Of a stretch of 64,000 bases of DNA, positions 1-6,943 are shown piece by piece. Made by a program: the position numbers and the translations under genes. The notes under the pieces are model-generated. The model saw only the letters and a program-made list of their open reading frames with translations. It was not told the DNA's origin and did not search any database. The stretch comes from Lachnospiraceae bacterium (GTDB lineage Bacteria > Bacillota > Clostridia > Lachnospirales > Lachnospiraceae), in assembly GCA_017439665.1 (NCBI GenBank), contig JAFSIS010000070.1, positions 1 through 64,000 of the forward strand, read 5' to 3'. Position 1 is the first letter of the stretch; each line of letters begins with the position of its first letter.

Positions 1-132
1 AAGGAGATCTGCGGTGGCCCGCATGCCGAGCATACCGGCGAGCTGGTTTCCTTCAAGATCCAGAAGGAAGAGTCTTCTTCCGCCGGCGTTCGCCGCATCA
101 AGGCGGTCATCGGCGCGGATCCGCAGGCCTGA
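1..132 (+). CDS. C-terminal tail of a short alanyl-tRNA synthetase (partial)
   Basis: The frame is open from base 1 and stops at TGA 130-132, giving 43 residues. It contains CGGPH, the Cys/His zinc motif of the AlaRS/AlaX second additional domain, followed by [20 protein letters not shown] and KAVIG, all typical of the AlaRS editing domain. The protein ends right after this domain, so it lacks the DHHA1 C-terminal domain of ordinary bacterial AlaRS. Short enzymes of this form are known from reduced-genome lineages such as Patescibacteria. By hand count the segment is about 63% G+C, clearly richer than the DNA after base ~200. A free-standing editing protein is possible. The domain call is solid; the host origin is not. 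Confidence 0.7.
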   Translation, partial: KEICGGPHAEHTGELVSFKIQKEESSSAGVRRIKAVIGADPQA

Positions 133-204
133 GGCCTGCACCCGCTTCCGAACGAGTGAGCACTTCTCTGCGTTGAGCACACGAGGCTGGAAGATAACAA
201 AAGA

Positions 205-825
205 ATGAAAAATCCTTTACATTATCAATTATCTGAATATGACTGCGGTCCCACCTCCATGTTGAATGCGATGGCCTATTTATTCGAGCGGGAACAGCTT
301 TCACCGGAGCTTTTGCGCAATATCATGCTTTACTGCCTGGACTGCTATGGAAAAGACGGCATTACGGGAAAGAGTGGAACCTCCTGCATGGCTATGATGT
401 TTTTAAGCAACTGGCTGAACGGCTTTGGAACAGCCGGACATCTCCCTGTTTCCAGTCGGTTTTTGTCGGGCGAGGAAGTGAACTTCAATCAGAATGGCTT
501 ACTCCGGGATGCCTTGTGCCGTGGGGGAGCGGCAGTAGTGCGGGTAGACTTTGAGGGCTGGCATTACGTGCTTCTTACCGGAATCCGGAAAGAAGAGGTA
601 TTGGTATTTGATCCCTACTATCGGAAAGAGGACTTCCCCTGGAAGGAGGTTCAAATGATACCGGATCAGCCCACAAGCTATAACCGTATTATTCCAACCC
701 ACTTTTTTGATCAGGAAGAAATAAAGCCCTATTCTTTTGGTCCTGAAAAAACCAGAGAGGCTGTACTTATTTTTAATGAAGAAACAAAGCTGACTGCAGA
801 AAAAACGATCGAGTATATGATATAA
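205..825 (+). CDS. C39-like (papain-fold) peptidase family protein
   Basis: The 206-residue protein opens with YQLSEYDCGPTSM, the nucleophile motif of C39-like cysteine peptidases (Cys14). It later has GWHYVLLTG and VFDPYY, which supply the expected His (about residue 119) and Asp (about 137). There is no signal peptide, no transmembrane segment and no ABC transporter domain, so it is a stand-alone cytosolic member and not a bacteriocin-processing exporter. The gene is monocistronic and starts just after the G+C-rich tail at the left edge. A weak GGAAG precedes the ATG. The substrate is unknown; such proteins can be proteases, transglutaminase-like enzymes or inactive relatives. Confidence 0.65.
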   Translation: MKNPLHYQLSEYDCGPTSMLNAMAYLFEREQLSPELLRNIMLYCLDCYGKDGITGKSGTSCMAMMFLSNWLNGFGTAGHLPVSSRFLSGEEVNFNQNGLLRDALCRGGAAVVRVDFEGWHYVLLTGIRKEEVLVFDPYYRKEDFPWKEVQMIPDQPTSYNRIIPTHFFDQEEIKPYSFGPEKTREAVLIFNEETKLTAEKTIEYMI

Positions 826-830
826 TGAAA

Positions 831-885
831 GATAACTATTCAGGACAGCAGAAAAATTTAAAAATAGGTTGTGAAAGTTTACTTT
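831..885 (+). repeat. Left-end partial copy of the TAACTATTCAG element
   Basis: ATAACTATTCAGGACAGCAG followed by AAA-ATTTA and a GAAAG-TTTACTTTC arm matches the left end of the complete element at 2846-2986. No right terminal repeat is seen before the SDR ribosome site, so this copy is truncated. Confidence 0.5.
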
Positions 886-921
886 CCATAAAAATACTTA
901 TAAATAAAGGAGGAAATGGAA

Positions 922-1722
922 ATGGGTTTTTTAACAGGTAAGACGGCTATTGTTACCGGAGCAGGTAAAGCAGTGCTAAGTGACGGACGTTGTGGTTCCA
1001 TCGGATACGGTATTGCCACTGCATATGCCAAAGAAGGTGCGAATCTGGTGATCACCGGCCGTAATGTACAGAAGTTGGAGGATGCTAAGGAAGAGCTGGA
1101 GAGACTTTACGGAATCAAGGTTCTGGCTGTTCAGGCAGATGTAAGTGCGGGATCGGATAATGAGGCAGTGGTAGGCGAAGTAGTGAAAAAGACTATGGAC
1201 GAGTTTGGTCGTATCGATGTGCTCATCAACAATGCTCAGGCATCTGCTTCCGGTGTGCCTTTGGCAGAGCATACTACAGAACAGTTTAATCTGGCCATGT
1301 ATTCCGGCTTATATGCAGCATTTTATTATATGAAGGCCTGCTATCCCTATCTGAAAGAGAGTAAGGGTTCTGTGATCAACTTTGCTTCCGGAGCAGGTTT
1401 ATTCGGTAACTATGGTCAGTGTGCCTATGCAGCAGCCAAGGAAGGTATTCGTGGACTTTCCCGTGTGGCAGCAACTGAATGGGGTAAGGATGGTATTAAT
1501 GTAAATGTGATCTGTCCTATTGCCTGGACAGCTCAGTTGGAGAATTTTGAAAAGGCTTATCCCGATGCCTTCAAGGCAAACGTGAAGATGCCGCCTATGG
1601 GCCACTACGGAGATCCTGAAACGGAAATCGGTCGTGTCTGTGTACAGCTGGCTCATCCCGACTTCAAGTATCTGACCGGTGAAACCCTCACCCTGGAAGG
1701 CGGAATGGGATTAAGACCATAA
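922..1722 (+). CDS. Short-chain dehydrogenase/reductase (SDR), substrate unknown
   Basis: A classical SDR of 266 residues. AAGGAGG sits eight bases before the second in-frame ATG (922), which I chose over the ATG at 916. It has the Rossmann TGAG start, a NNAQ variant of the NNAG motif, the active-site Ser in FASGAG and the catalytic YxxxK as YAAAK. It ends with LTGETLTLEGGMG, normal for FabG-like reductases. The nucleotide-binding loop is odd: between TGAG and the GxGIA helix start there are about nine extra residues (KAVLSDGRC). It is a single gene closed by a strong terminator. The family call is secure; the cofactor and substrate are not. Confidence 0.8.
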   Translation: MGFLTGKTAIVTGAGKAVLSDGRCGSIGYGIATAYAKEGANLVITGRNVQKLEDAKEELERLYGIKVLAVQADVSAGSDNEAVVGEVVKKTMDEFGRIDVLINNAQASASGVPLAEHTTEQFNLAMYSGLYAAFYYMKACYPYLKESKGSVINFASGAGLFGNYGQCAYAAAKEGIRGLSRVAATEWGKDGINVNVICPIAWTAQLENFEKAYPDAFKANVKMPPMGHYGDPETEIGRVCVQLAHPDFKYLTGETLTLEGGMGLRP

Positions 1723-1743
1723 AGCTGAAAATAAAAAAACAGT

Positions 1744-1799
1744 AAAAGTGGAGCTAAGCAATTATTCTTTTGAGAATTATGTGACGGCTCCACTTTTTT
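1744..1799 (+). terminator. Rho-independent terminator after the SDR gene
   Basis: AAAAGTGGAGC (1744-1754) pairs with GCTCCACTTTT (1787-1797) and is followed by a T run. Confidence 0.8.
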
Positions 1800-1813
1800 G
1801 TTGTATAAAAAAC

Positions 1814-1842
1814 TTGACAATATAGGATATAACACATATATT
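1814..1842 (+). promoter_or_regulatory. Sigma-70 type promoter for the DUF4160 remnant / DUF2442-HTH unit
   Basis: TTGACA (1814-1819), a 17-base spacer, then TATATT (1837-1842). Confidence 0.6.
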
Positions 1843-1861
1843 ATAGTTAAGGGGGTAAAAA

Positions 1862-1927
1862 ATGCCGGTTATTTCGAGATTTGATGGTATAGTCATTAAA
1901 ATGTATCTTCGGCAGACAGAAATTTGA
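1862..1927 (+). pseudogene. Remnant of a DUF4160 gene (N-terminal 21 codons)
   Basis: ATG after a GGGGG-rich stretch opens MPVISRFDGIVIKMY, which matches the N-terminus of DUF4160 proteins, then stops after 21 codons. Intact DUF4160 proteins are about 80 residues and are commonly encoded immediately before a DUF2442 gene. Only about 40 bases separate this stop from the downstream gene, so the missing body looks deleted and not just frameshifted. The promoter and the downstream partner are kept. Confidence 0.55.
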
Positions 1928-1967
1928 GCGGTTATCACCAATTTAATGTATAGAAGGAGAGTAAACC

Positions 1968-2432
1968 ATGATACATAGGATTGAAGAAATAGAAGCACTG
2001 CCGGAATTTATTATCCGGGCGAAGTTCAGTGGTGGAGAGATAAAGGAATACAGTATGGAATCACTTTTTTCACAGTTTCCACAGTTTAATATCCTGAAGG
2101 AGGATATTAAATTATATGAGCAGGTACAGGCGGATGTTGGGGGATATGGAATATTCTGGAATGATGATCTGGATTTAAGCGCTGAAACCATATGGGAAGA
2201 AGGAATATTGGTTGAAACGGTAAAGGAGGCAGATCTTAATCGCCTTCTGGCATATCATCTGCTTCTGGCACGAGAAGAAGCAAATATGACGCAAAAGGAG
2301 CTGGCAGAAAAAACAGGTATTTATCAGGCAGATATCAGCAGAATCGAGAGAGGGTTGGGAAACCCGTCTCTGTCTACGTTGAAAAGGCTGGCTTCCGGTT
2401 TGGGGAAAACCCTGGAAATCAAATTATATTAA
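1968..2432 (+). CDS. DUF2442 domain fused to an XRE-type helix-turn-helix
   Basis: Of the 154 residues, the first ~80 match DUF2442 (IRAKFSGGEIKEYSMESLF, then GYGIFWNDDLDLS). Residues ~88-150 are an XRE helix-turn-helix (AREEANMTQKELAEKTG, QADISRIERG). AAGGAG lies eight bases before the ATG. DUF2442 proteins usually occur next to DUF4160, in an arrangement suggested to be toxin-antitoxin-like, and the HTH would make this the DNA-binding, self-regulating partner. Here the DUF4160 partner is reduced to a remnant (1862-1927), so this may be an orphan. The domain calls are firm; the role is inferred. Confidence 0.7.
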   Translation: MIHRIEEIEALPEFIIRAKFSGGEIKEYSMESLFSQFPQFNILKEDIKLYEQVQADVGGYGIFWNDDLDLSAETIWEEGILVETVKEADLNRLLAYHLLLAREEANMTQKELAEKTGIYQADISRIERGLGNPSLSTLKRLASGLGKTLEIKLY

Positions 2433-2443
2433 GGTGTATTTAA

Positions 2444-2599
2444 GTAACTATTCAGAGCCCATTCGCAAAATCGCCTTTTCAAGGCTTTCCTTTTGCTTAT
2501 GTTGGCTTCTCGCCAAATAAATTCATCCAAAAATTTGTTCTTGAATGCAGGCATTCGTCACAGATTTTTGTATGAATTTGCTTGGCTCTGAATAGTTAT
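2444..2599. repeat. MITE-like element A with GTAACTATTCAG ends
   Basis: The left end GTAACTATTCAGAGCC and the right end GGCTCTGAATAGTTAT are inverted copies (15 of 16). The interior is also self-complementary: the AAATTCAT-CAAAAATTTG region pairs with the ATTTTTGTATGAATTT region. About 156 bp with no coding capacity. It lies directly before the promoter of the manganese riboswitch. Confidence 0.65.
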
Positions 2600-2603
2600 T
2601 AAT

Positions 2604-2632
2604 TTGACAAATATTTCCAATAGGGGTACAAT
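2604..2632 (+). promoter_or_regulatory. Promoter of the mntP riboswitch transcript
   Basis: TTGACA (2604-2609), a 17-base spacer, TACAAT (2627-2632). The first 18 bases are identical to those of the promoter at 40874. Confidence 0.75.
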
Positions 2633-2637
2633 GAATC

Positions 2638-2840
2638 TAATCTTCATATCGGCAATGAGGGAGTAGTTTGCGCGAAGCGTGATTTATCAACATTCTGGGG
2701 AGTTGCAATAACGCGACGATCCTGGTAAATCTTAATGAATGAGACTCATGCGTGCTTTGGAGCAGAGAGATCTGTTTCCGGTTTGATTTATCCTTTTCAT
2801 AAGGTAGATCATTCTGATCAGCACGTGATGAGTTTTTTTA
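2638..2840 (+). ncRNA. yybP-ykoY manganese riboswitch with terminator platform
   Basis: The signature blocks of this class are present: GAGGGAGTAG at about 2656, AACATTCTGGGGAG at about 2690, GCAATAACGCGACGATCC, and a second half ending TTTCCGGTTTGATTTATCC. Downstream, CTCATGCGTGC (about 2751) can pair with GCACGTGATGAG (about 2821) ahead of seven T residues, an intrinsic terminator. The next gene is the manganese exporter mntP, the expected target: Mn2+ binding should stop termination and switch the exporter on. A 141-bp inverted-repeat element separates the terminator from mntP. I identified it by eye, without a covariance search. Confidence 0.8.
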
Positions 2841-2845
2841 TTTTT

Positions 2846-2986
2846 GTAACTATTCAGGACAGCAGAAATATTTACGAACAGATCTTGAAAGCTTGCTTTC
2901 AAAGGGCTGTTTATAGATATTTCTATTGGATAAATCAAAAAAGCGAGGAAATCTGTAGGATTTTCGAGCTTCTCCTGAATAGTTAC
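2846..2986. repeat. MITE-like element B, inserted between riboswitch and mntP
   Basis: GTAACTATTCAG (2846-2857) and CTGAATAGTTAC (2975-2986) are perfect 12-bp inverted ends of a 141-bp non-coding element. Its left half resembles the partial copy at 831. It interrupts the mntP leader just after the riboswitch T run. Confidence 0.7.
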
Positions 2987-3068
2987 AACTATCAATCAAC
3001 TGTCGATTGACGAAGGAATTATGTGTGTGGAAATGTGTGGCCTCTGGGGCTGACTAAAGGAGGAAATT

Positions 3069-3644
3069 ATGGGAGTAATGATTGAACTGGCACTGATCGG
3101 TGCGGGACTGGCGATGGATGCCTTTGCAGTAGCCATCTGCAAAGGACTTTGCATGAAAAAGGTGGACAAGAAACAGACCTTGATCATCGGTCTGTTTTTC
3201 GGCGGTTTTCAGGCATTGATGCCGTTTATCGGCTGGGCGCTGGGAACGCAGTTTGAACAGTATATTGTGAGTATTGACCATTGGATTGCCTTCATCCTGT
3301 TAAGCTTTATCGGCGGGAAAATGATCAGGGAGGCTTTGAGTAAGGAGGAAGAATGTGAAACCTGCTCTACAGAAGGAAACAGGCTGGATCTAAAAGAGCT
3401 TTTGATTCTGGCTATTGCCACCAGTATAGACGCCCTGGCGGTGGGAATTACCTTTGCCTTCTTAAGATATCCCATTGTACAGGCTATCAGCATCATCGGT
3501 GTACTCACCTTTTTTATTTCTGTAGCAGGTGTATACATTGGCAACATCTTTGGCAGCAAATATAAGAAGAAAGCAGAGTTTGCCGGCGGGCTGATCCTGG
3601 TGATCATCGGGGCGAAAATTTTAATTGAGCATTTGATGGCATAA
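3069..3644 (+). CDS. mntP: Manganese efflux pump MntP
   Basis: A 191-residue, six-helix membrane protein of the MntP (YebN) family. Two homologous halves each carry the acidic signature: [14 protein letters not shown] near the N-terminus and [15 protein letters not shown] in the second half. MntP exports Mn2+ across the cytoplasmic membrane. AAAGGAGG lies just before the ATG. The yybP-ykoY RNA upstream agrees with this function. The length is normal for the family and nothing is missing. Expression may be affected by the 141-bp element lying between riboswitch and gene. Confidence 0.93.
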   Translation: MGVMIELALIGAGLAMDAFAVAICKGLCMKKVDKKQTLIIGLFFGGFQALMPFIGWALGTQFEQYIVSIDHWIAFILLSFIGGKMIREALSKEEECETCSTEGNRLDLKELLILAIATSIDALAVGITFAFLRYPIVQAISIIGVLTFFISVAGVYIGNIFGSKYKKKAEFAGGLILVIIGAKILIEHLMA

Positions 3645-3692
3645 GGGTATAATCGGTTATGACTGAATGAAAGTTACGGAGGATAAAAAGGA

Positions 3693-4580
3693 ATGAATAC
3701 AGGAAAAAAAGCCAGGCTCCAGCTGGTACTTTCCATGACGGTTTTTGGAACACTGGCCATATTTGTAAGGAATATTCCTCTATCCTCGGGGGAGCTGGCT
3801 CTTTATCGGGCGGTTTTCGCAGCCCTGCTAATCGGCGTATATCTTCTGATCTCTCCGGATAAGCTGAAGCTTTCTGCCATAAAAAAGGAGCTGCCCCTGC
3901 TTCTTTTATCGGGGGCAGCTATGGGAATTAACTGGATCCTGTTATTTCAGGCCTATCAGTATACCACCGTATCTGTGGCGACTTTAAGCTATTACTTTGC
4001 CCCCATTATCGTGACCATCGTCTGTCCCTTTCTCTTCCATGAAAAACTGACGAAGAAGCAGATTTTCTGTTTTGTAATGTCCACCGTCGGCGTTTTTTTG
4101 ATTATTGGCATTCCCGATTCTGGTTCTGTGACCGGTCCTGCCGGAAAGGGAACGCTGGGAATTTTCTTTGGCCTGGGTGCGGCCTGCTTCTATGCAACAG
4201 TTATCTTATTAAATAAGTTTATCAAAACTGTGGCCGGTATCCATCGGACCTTCCTGCAGTTTCTGGCGGCGATCGCTGTACTGATCCCCTATGTGCTGTT
4301 TACGGGAGGCTTTCGTTTTATGACGTTGGAGGCTTCCGGTTGGATCAATCTTTTGATTGTGGGCCTTTTTCATACGGGAATCACCTACTGCCTCTATTTT
4401 TCCTCTCTGAAAGAGCTTCCGGGACAGGAGGCGGCAATCCTCAGCTATGTAGATCCTCTGGTGGCAGTCATCGTTTCGGTAACGGTTCTGGGAGAAAATA
4501 TTTCCATATTGCAAATCCTGGGTGGTCTGTTAATTTTAGGCTTTGCCTTATGGAATGAAAAAGAGGGAGCTGCAGCATAA
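3693..4580 (+). CDS. EamA/DMT family transporter
   Basis: A 295-residue protein with about ten hydrophobic helices arranged as two EamA repeats. The first covers residues ~8-135 and the second ~150-285, ending with the usual GGLLILGFALWNE. Drug/metabolite transporters of this type move amino acids, nucleotides or small metabolites, and the substrate cannot be read from sequence. It follows mntP by 49 bases on the same strand and could be cotranscribed. GGAGG lies upstream of the ATG. A long hairpin lies after the stop. Confidence 0.85.
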   Translation: MNTGKKARLQLVLSMTVFGTLAIFVRNIPLSSGELALYRAVFAALLIGVYLLISPDKLKLSAIKKELPLLLLSGAAMGINWILLFQAYQYTTVSVATLSYYFAPIIVTIVCPFLFHEKLTKKQIFCFVMSTVGVFLIIGIPDSGSVTGPAGKGTLGIFFGLGAACFYATVILLNKFIKTVAGIHRTFLQFLAAIAVLIPYVLFTGGFRFMTLEASGWINLLIVGLFHTGITYCLYFSSLKELPGQEAAILSYVDPLVAVIVSVTVLGENISILQILGGLLILGFALWNEKEGAAA

Positions 4581-4586
4581 TTCTAA

Positions 4587-4716
4587 AAAAAGTTTACTGT
4601 TTATCCACTTGTACGCATTTGCTTAAGACATTGTAGACCAAAGAGCGGACTTTAGTCCGATATTTGGCTACAATGTCCGTAGCAACAAGCGAACAAGGGA
4701 TAATAGTAAGCTTTTT
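4587..4716. repeat. 130-bp near-perfect hairpin between convergent genes
   Basis: Arms of about 63 bp starting AAAAAG-TTACT and ending AAGCTTTTT pair over nearly their whole length with a tiny loop at GGACTTTAGTCC. Mismatches are mostly single bases. It separates EamA (+) from the radical SAM gene (-). This is far longer than a normal bidirectional terminator. It is not related to the GTAACTATTCAG family. Confidence 0.7.
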
Positions 4717-4743
4717 CAAGAACTACCCAACAGCTCTCCTTTT

Positions 4744-5643
4744 TTATTTTACCCGCAGGGACATTCCGGCGAAAATGGTGTCCGGCTTTAACCGCAGAAC
4801 AGAATACATTTCCCCCGACATACAGAAGCCGCAGTCATCACAGACATCCACCAGCTTTCCGGGGCACTGGGGAATCCGGGTTCCGTCGATCATGATGTAG
4901 TTGGCGATCCAGCAGTCTTTTTTGAAGCCTCTTTTTTTCATGATGGTCAGGCCGGAAACGGTATTCATGATCGGGTAGCCGGCTTTTTTATAGCCGATGA
5001 TCTCGTCGATTACCTTATTGCGTTCATCCCAGGTCATCGTCAGCTCCTCCGTTTCCGGGAAAGGAGTATGTATGTTAAAGGCTATGGACTGGATGGCGGG
5101 ATTTTCTTTTGCATAGTTTACCAGCTGGGAAACGGAATCCCGGTTCAGTTTGTTGATGGCCATGGCAATACTCAGATTGGGATGGCCGCTTTCACGGATG
5201 TGCTTATCCAGTTTTTCAAAGGTACCTTCTCCACGGACCAGATCATGGTATTTTCCATATCCGTCTACACTGACCCAGACAGAATCTGCCAGAGTATCAC
5301 CAAATGGCCTCTGACCATTGGTGGTCAGGGTACAGGAAAAAAAGCCGATTTCCTTGGCCAGCCGGTAAAGATCGTTTAACTCCTTATCTCCATCCCGCCA
5401 AAGGGTAGGCTCTCCTCCTTCAAAATCCACGAACCGAGAGCCCTGTTCATAGGAGTAGATCAGTTCTTCCTTAATCTGTTCATAGGATTTGGTAGTGGAG
5501 CATCCGTGGCCTGAAGGGGTACAATGCTTACATTTCAGATTACAATAGTCGGTAATGAATAAAACGGTCTGCAAAGGCCGTTTTTGATTCAGAATTCTGC
5601 TTTTAAAAAACCACAGGGGCATATAGGCTGCTTGTTTAAACAT
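4744..5643 (-). CDS. Radical SAM enzyme with a C-terminal cysteine cluster
   Basis: A 299-residue radical SAM protein. CNLKCKHC is the CxxxCxxC motif for the SAM-binding 4Fe-4S cluster and FEGGEPTLW is the SAM-binding GGEP motif. The C-terminal part has further Cys residues (DCW, QCPG, then CDDCGFC) that could hold an auxiliary cluster, as in SPASM or twitch-type enzymes. GGAGG five bases before the ATG fixes the start. It lies 57 bp downstream of a UbiA prenyltransferase on the same strand, so the two probably form an operon. No precursor peptide gene is visible nearby. The reaction is not known. Confidence 0.85.
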   Translation of the reverse strand: MFKQAAYMPLWFFKSRILNQKRPLQTVLFITDYCNLKCKHCTPSGHGCSTTKSYEQIKEELIYSYEQGSRFVDFEGGEPTLWRDGDKELNDLYRLAKEIGFFSCTLTTNGQRPFGDTLADSVWVSVDGYGKYHDLVRGEGTFEKLDKHIRESGHPNLSIAMAINKLNRDSVSQLVNYAKENPAIQSIAFNIHTPFPETEELTMTWDERNKVIDEIIGYKKAGYPIMNTVSGLTIMKKRGFKKDCWIANYIMIDGTRIPQCPGKLVDVCDDCGFCMSGEMYSVLRLKPDTIFAGMSLRVK

Positions 5644-5700
5644 GTTTTCCTCCATTTAAAGCATTTTTCAGCTAATCCTTATCATTTTGGTATCAGTTTT

Positions 5701-6666
5701 TTATCCCATCAGGCAGCAGATCAAAAGGTGGGCGGCTACAGACAGGGGAAAGCCCAGGGCCACAGTGCCGGAGACGGGAAGTAAAGCCAGGGTAGCAGGA
5801 ATTTTTGTTTCCTGTGTACGTTCCTGCTTAAAGGTTAAGAGATAGTTCTTTCTGACTCTGAACAGCATGATCAGAATGATCACCGTTCCGTAGGCATACC
5901 AGGTGAGAATCACCTGCAGAAGCTGCAGGATCCAGAAAATACTGACGATATTGGCCAGCTTCTGTGCTTTCTCCTGCCCTACCAGGATGGGGAGGGTCTT
6001 TCTGCCCACAGCCCGGTCTCTTTTCATATCACAGGTATTATTGAGAAACATAAATTCAGTGACGATCAGCATCATGGGAATGGTCTTATACAGGATCATC
6101 CAGTCGATCTCTCCTACCAAAGCTGCATAGATGCCCAAAGGGATCAGGCCGCCCATGGTAAAACCGGCAAGGGGCTCGCCGATAGGCAGATAGGAGGTGG
6201 CTCCTTTGATTCCGGAATAGGTCAGAGCCACAACAGCGCCTGCCAGGCCAATGATGGCAGGCAGGATTCCGGAAACTGCGATCACATATATACCCATAAC
6301 AGCGCAGATCAGAAAAAGACCGATACCGATCAGAAGCGCCGGCCTGGGATCTTCCACCTGGTGATAGGCCAGAGGGGCATCACTTTCATAAGCAATATTC
6401 TCACTGGTATCATTCCCGCTGACATAGTCAAAGTAATCGTTCAGGATGTTTACCGAGGCATTCATCAGAGTGGGGATGAGGATCAGACATATAGTCAGCA
6501 GAGGTGGAAGGGCTCCGATTTTTTCTGCAGACATCAATACGCCCAGGACTGCCGGCGCGGTAGCCGACATCAGACAGGCCATGGGAGTGGTTGCATCAAA
6601 GGCAATGGATGGGGTTATTTTTCCTGCAGGCTTTTTTACTCCTGCGGTCTGCTCAGATTGTGACAT
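5701..6666 (-). CDS. UbiA-family prenyltransferase
   Basis: A 321-residue polytopic membrane protein. It has the first aspartate-rich motif NDYFDYVSGND and the second DMKRDRAVGRKT, which bind Mg2+ and the prenyl diphosphate in UbiA/MenA enzymes. It resembles MenA-like 1,4-dihydroxy-2-naphthoate transferases in layout, but no other menaquinone gene is in the window. Its only operon partner is the downstream radical SAM gene. The acceptor is therefore open: quinone, tocopherol-like aromatic, or lipid headgroup. The start is uncertain because the GAGAGGAG site is about 14 bases from the ATG. Confidence 0.8.
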   Translation of the reverse strand: MSQSEQTAGVKKPAGKITPSIAFDATTPMACLMSATAPAVLGVLMSAEKIGALPPLLTICLILIPTLMNASVNILNDYFDYVSGNDTSENIAYESDAPLAYHQVEDPRPALLIGIGLFLICAVMGIYVIAVSGILPAIIGLAGAVVALTYSGIKGATSYLPIGEPLAGFTMGGLIPLGIYAALVGEIDWMILYKTIPMMLIVTEFMFLNNTCDMKRDRAVGRKTLPILVGQEKAQKLANIVSIFWILQLLQVILTWYAYGTVIILIMLFRVRKNYLLTFKQERTQETKIPATLALLPVSGTVALGFPLSVAAHLLICCLMG

Positions 6667-6710
6667 AATAGAACCGGGGACTCCTCTCTGTAATAAATGT
6701 GCAAAGGTTT

Positions 6711-6737
6711 GTAACTATGAAGGTACTGAATAGTTAC
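6711..6737. repeat. Minimal copy C of the TAACTATTCAG repeat (paired ends only)
   Basis: GTAACTATGAAG and CTGAATAGTTAC lie three bases apart, extended by TTT and AAA into a longer palindrome. The left end has changes, the right end is perfect. It lies in the leader region upstream of ubiA. Confidence 0.5.
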
Positions 6738-6943
6738 AAACGTCTATAGAATACCACAGAATAAGAGTTTCGGGCAGATTTTTTTGAAAAATATCTGCTT
6801 TTTTATGGTCTGCTTCCGCCTATAGCGGGATTCCCGAATTTTTTCCATAAATCACGAAATATTTTTATAGTAGTTTTGGGGTTGTCGGATTAGAATGAAA
6901 TTGGTGTTATGATGCCTTAAAGGCAGCAGAATGAGAGGAACAG

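Noticed and set aside
2444..2986. CRISPR-like repeat-spacer array
   Set aside because: The repeats are inverted ends of two separate elements, not direct repeats with regular spacers, and no cas gene is present.
2735..3010. A 91-codon plus-strand frame
   Set aside because: It runs through the riboswitch terminator and element B, has no ribosome site and no family resemblance.
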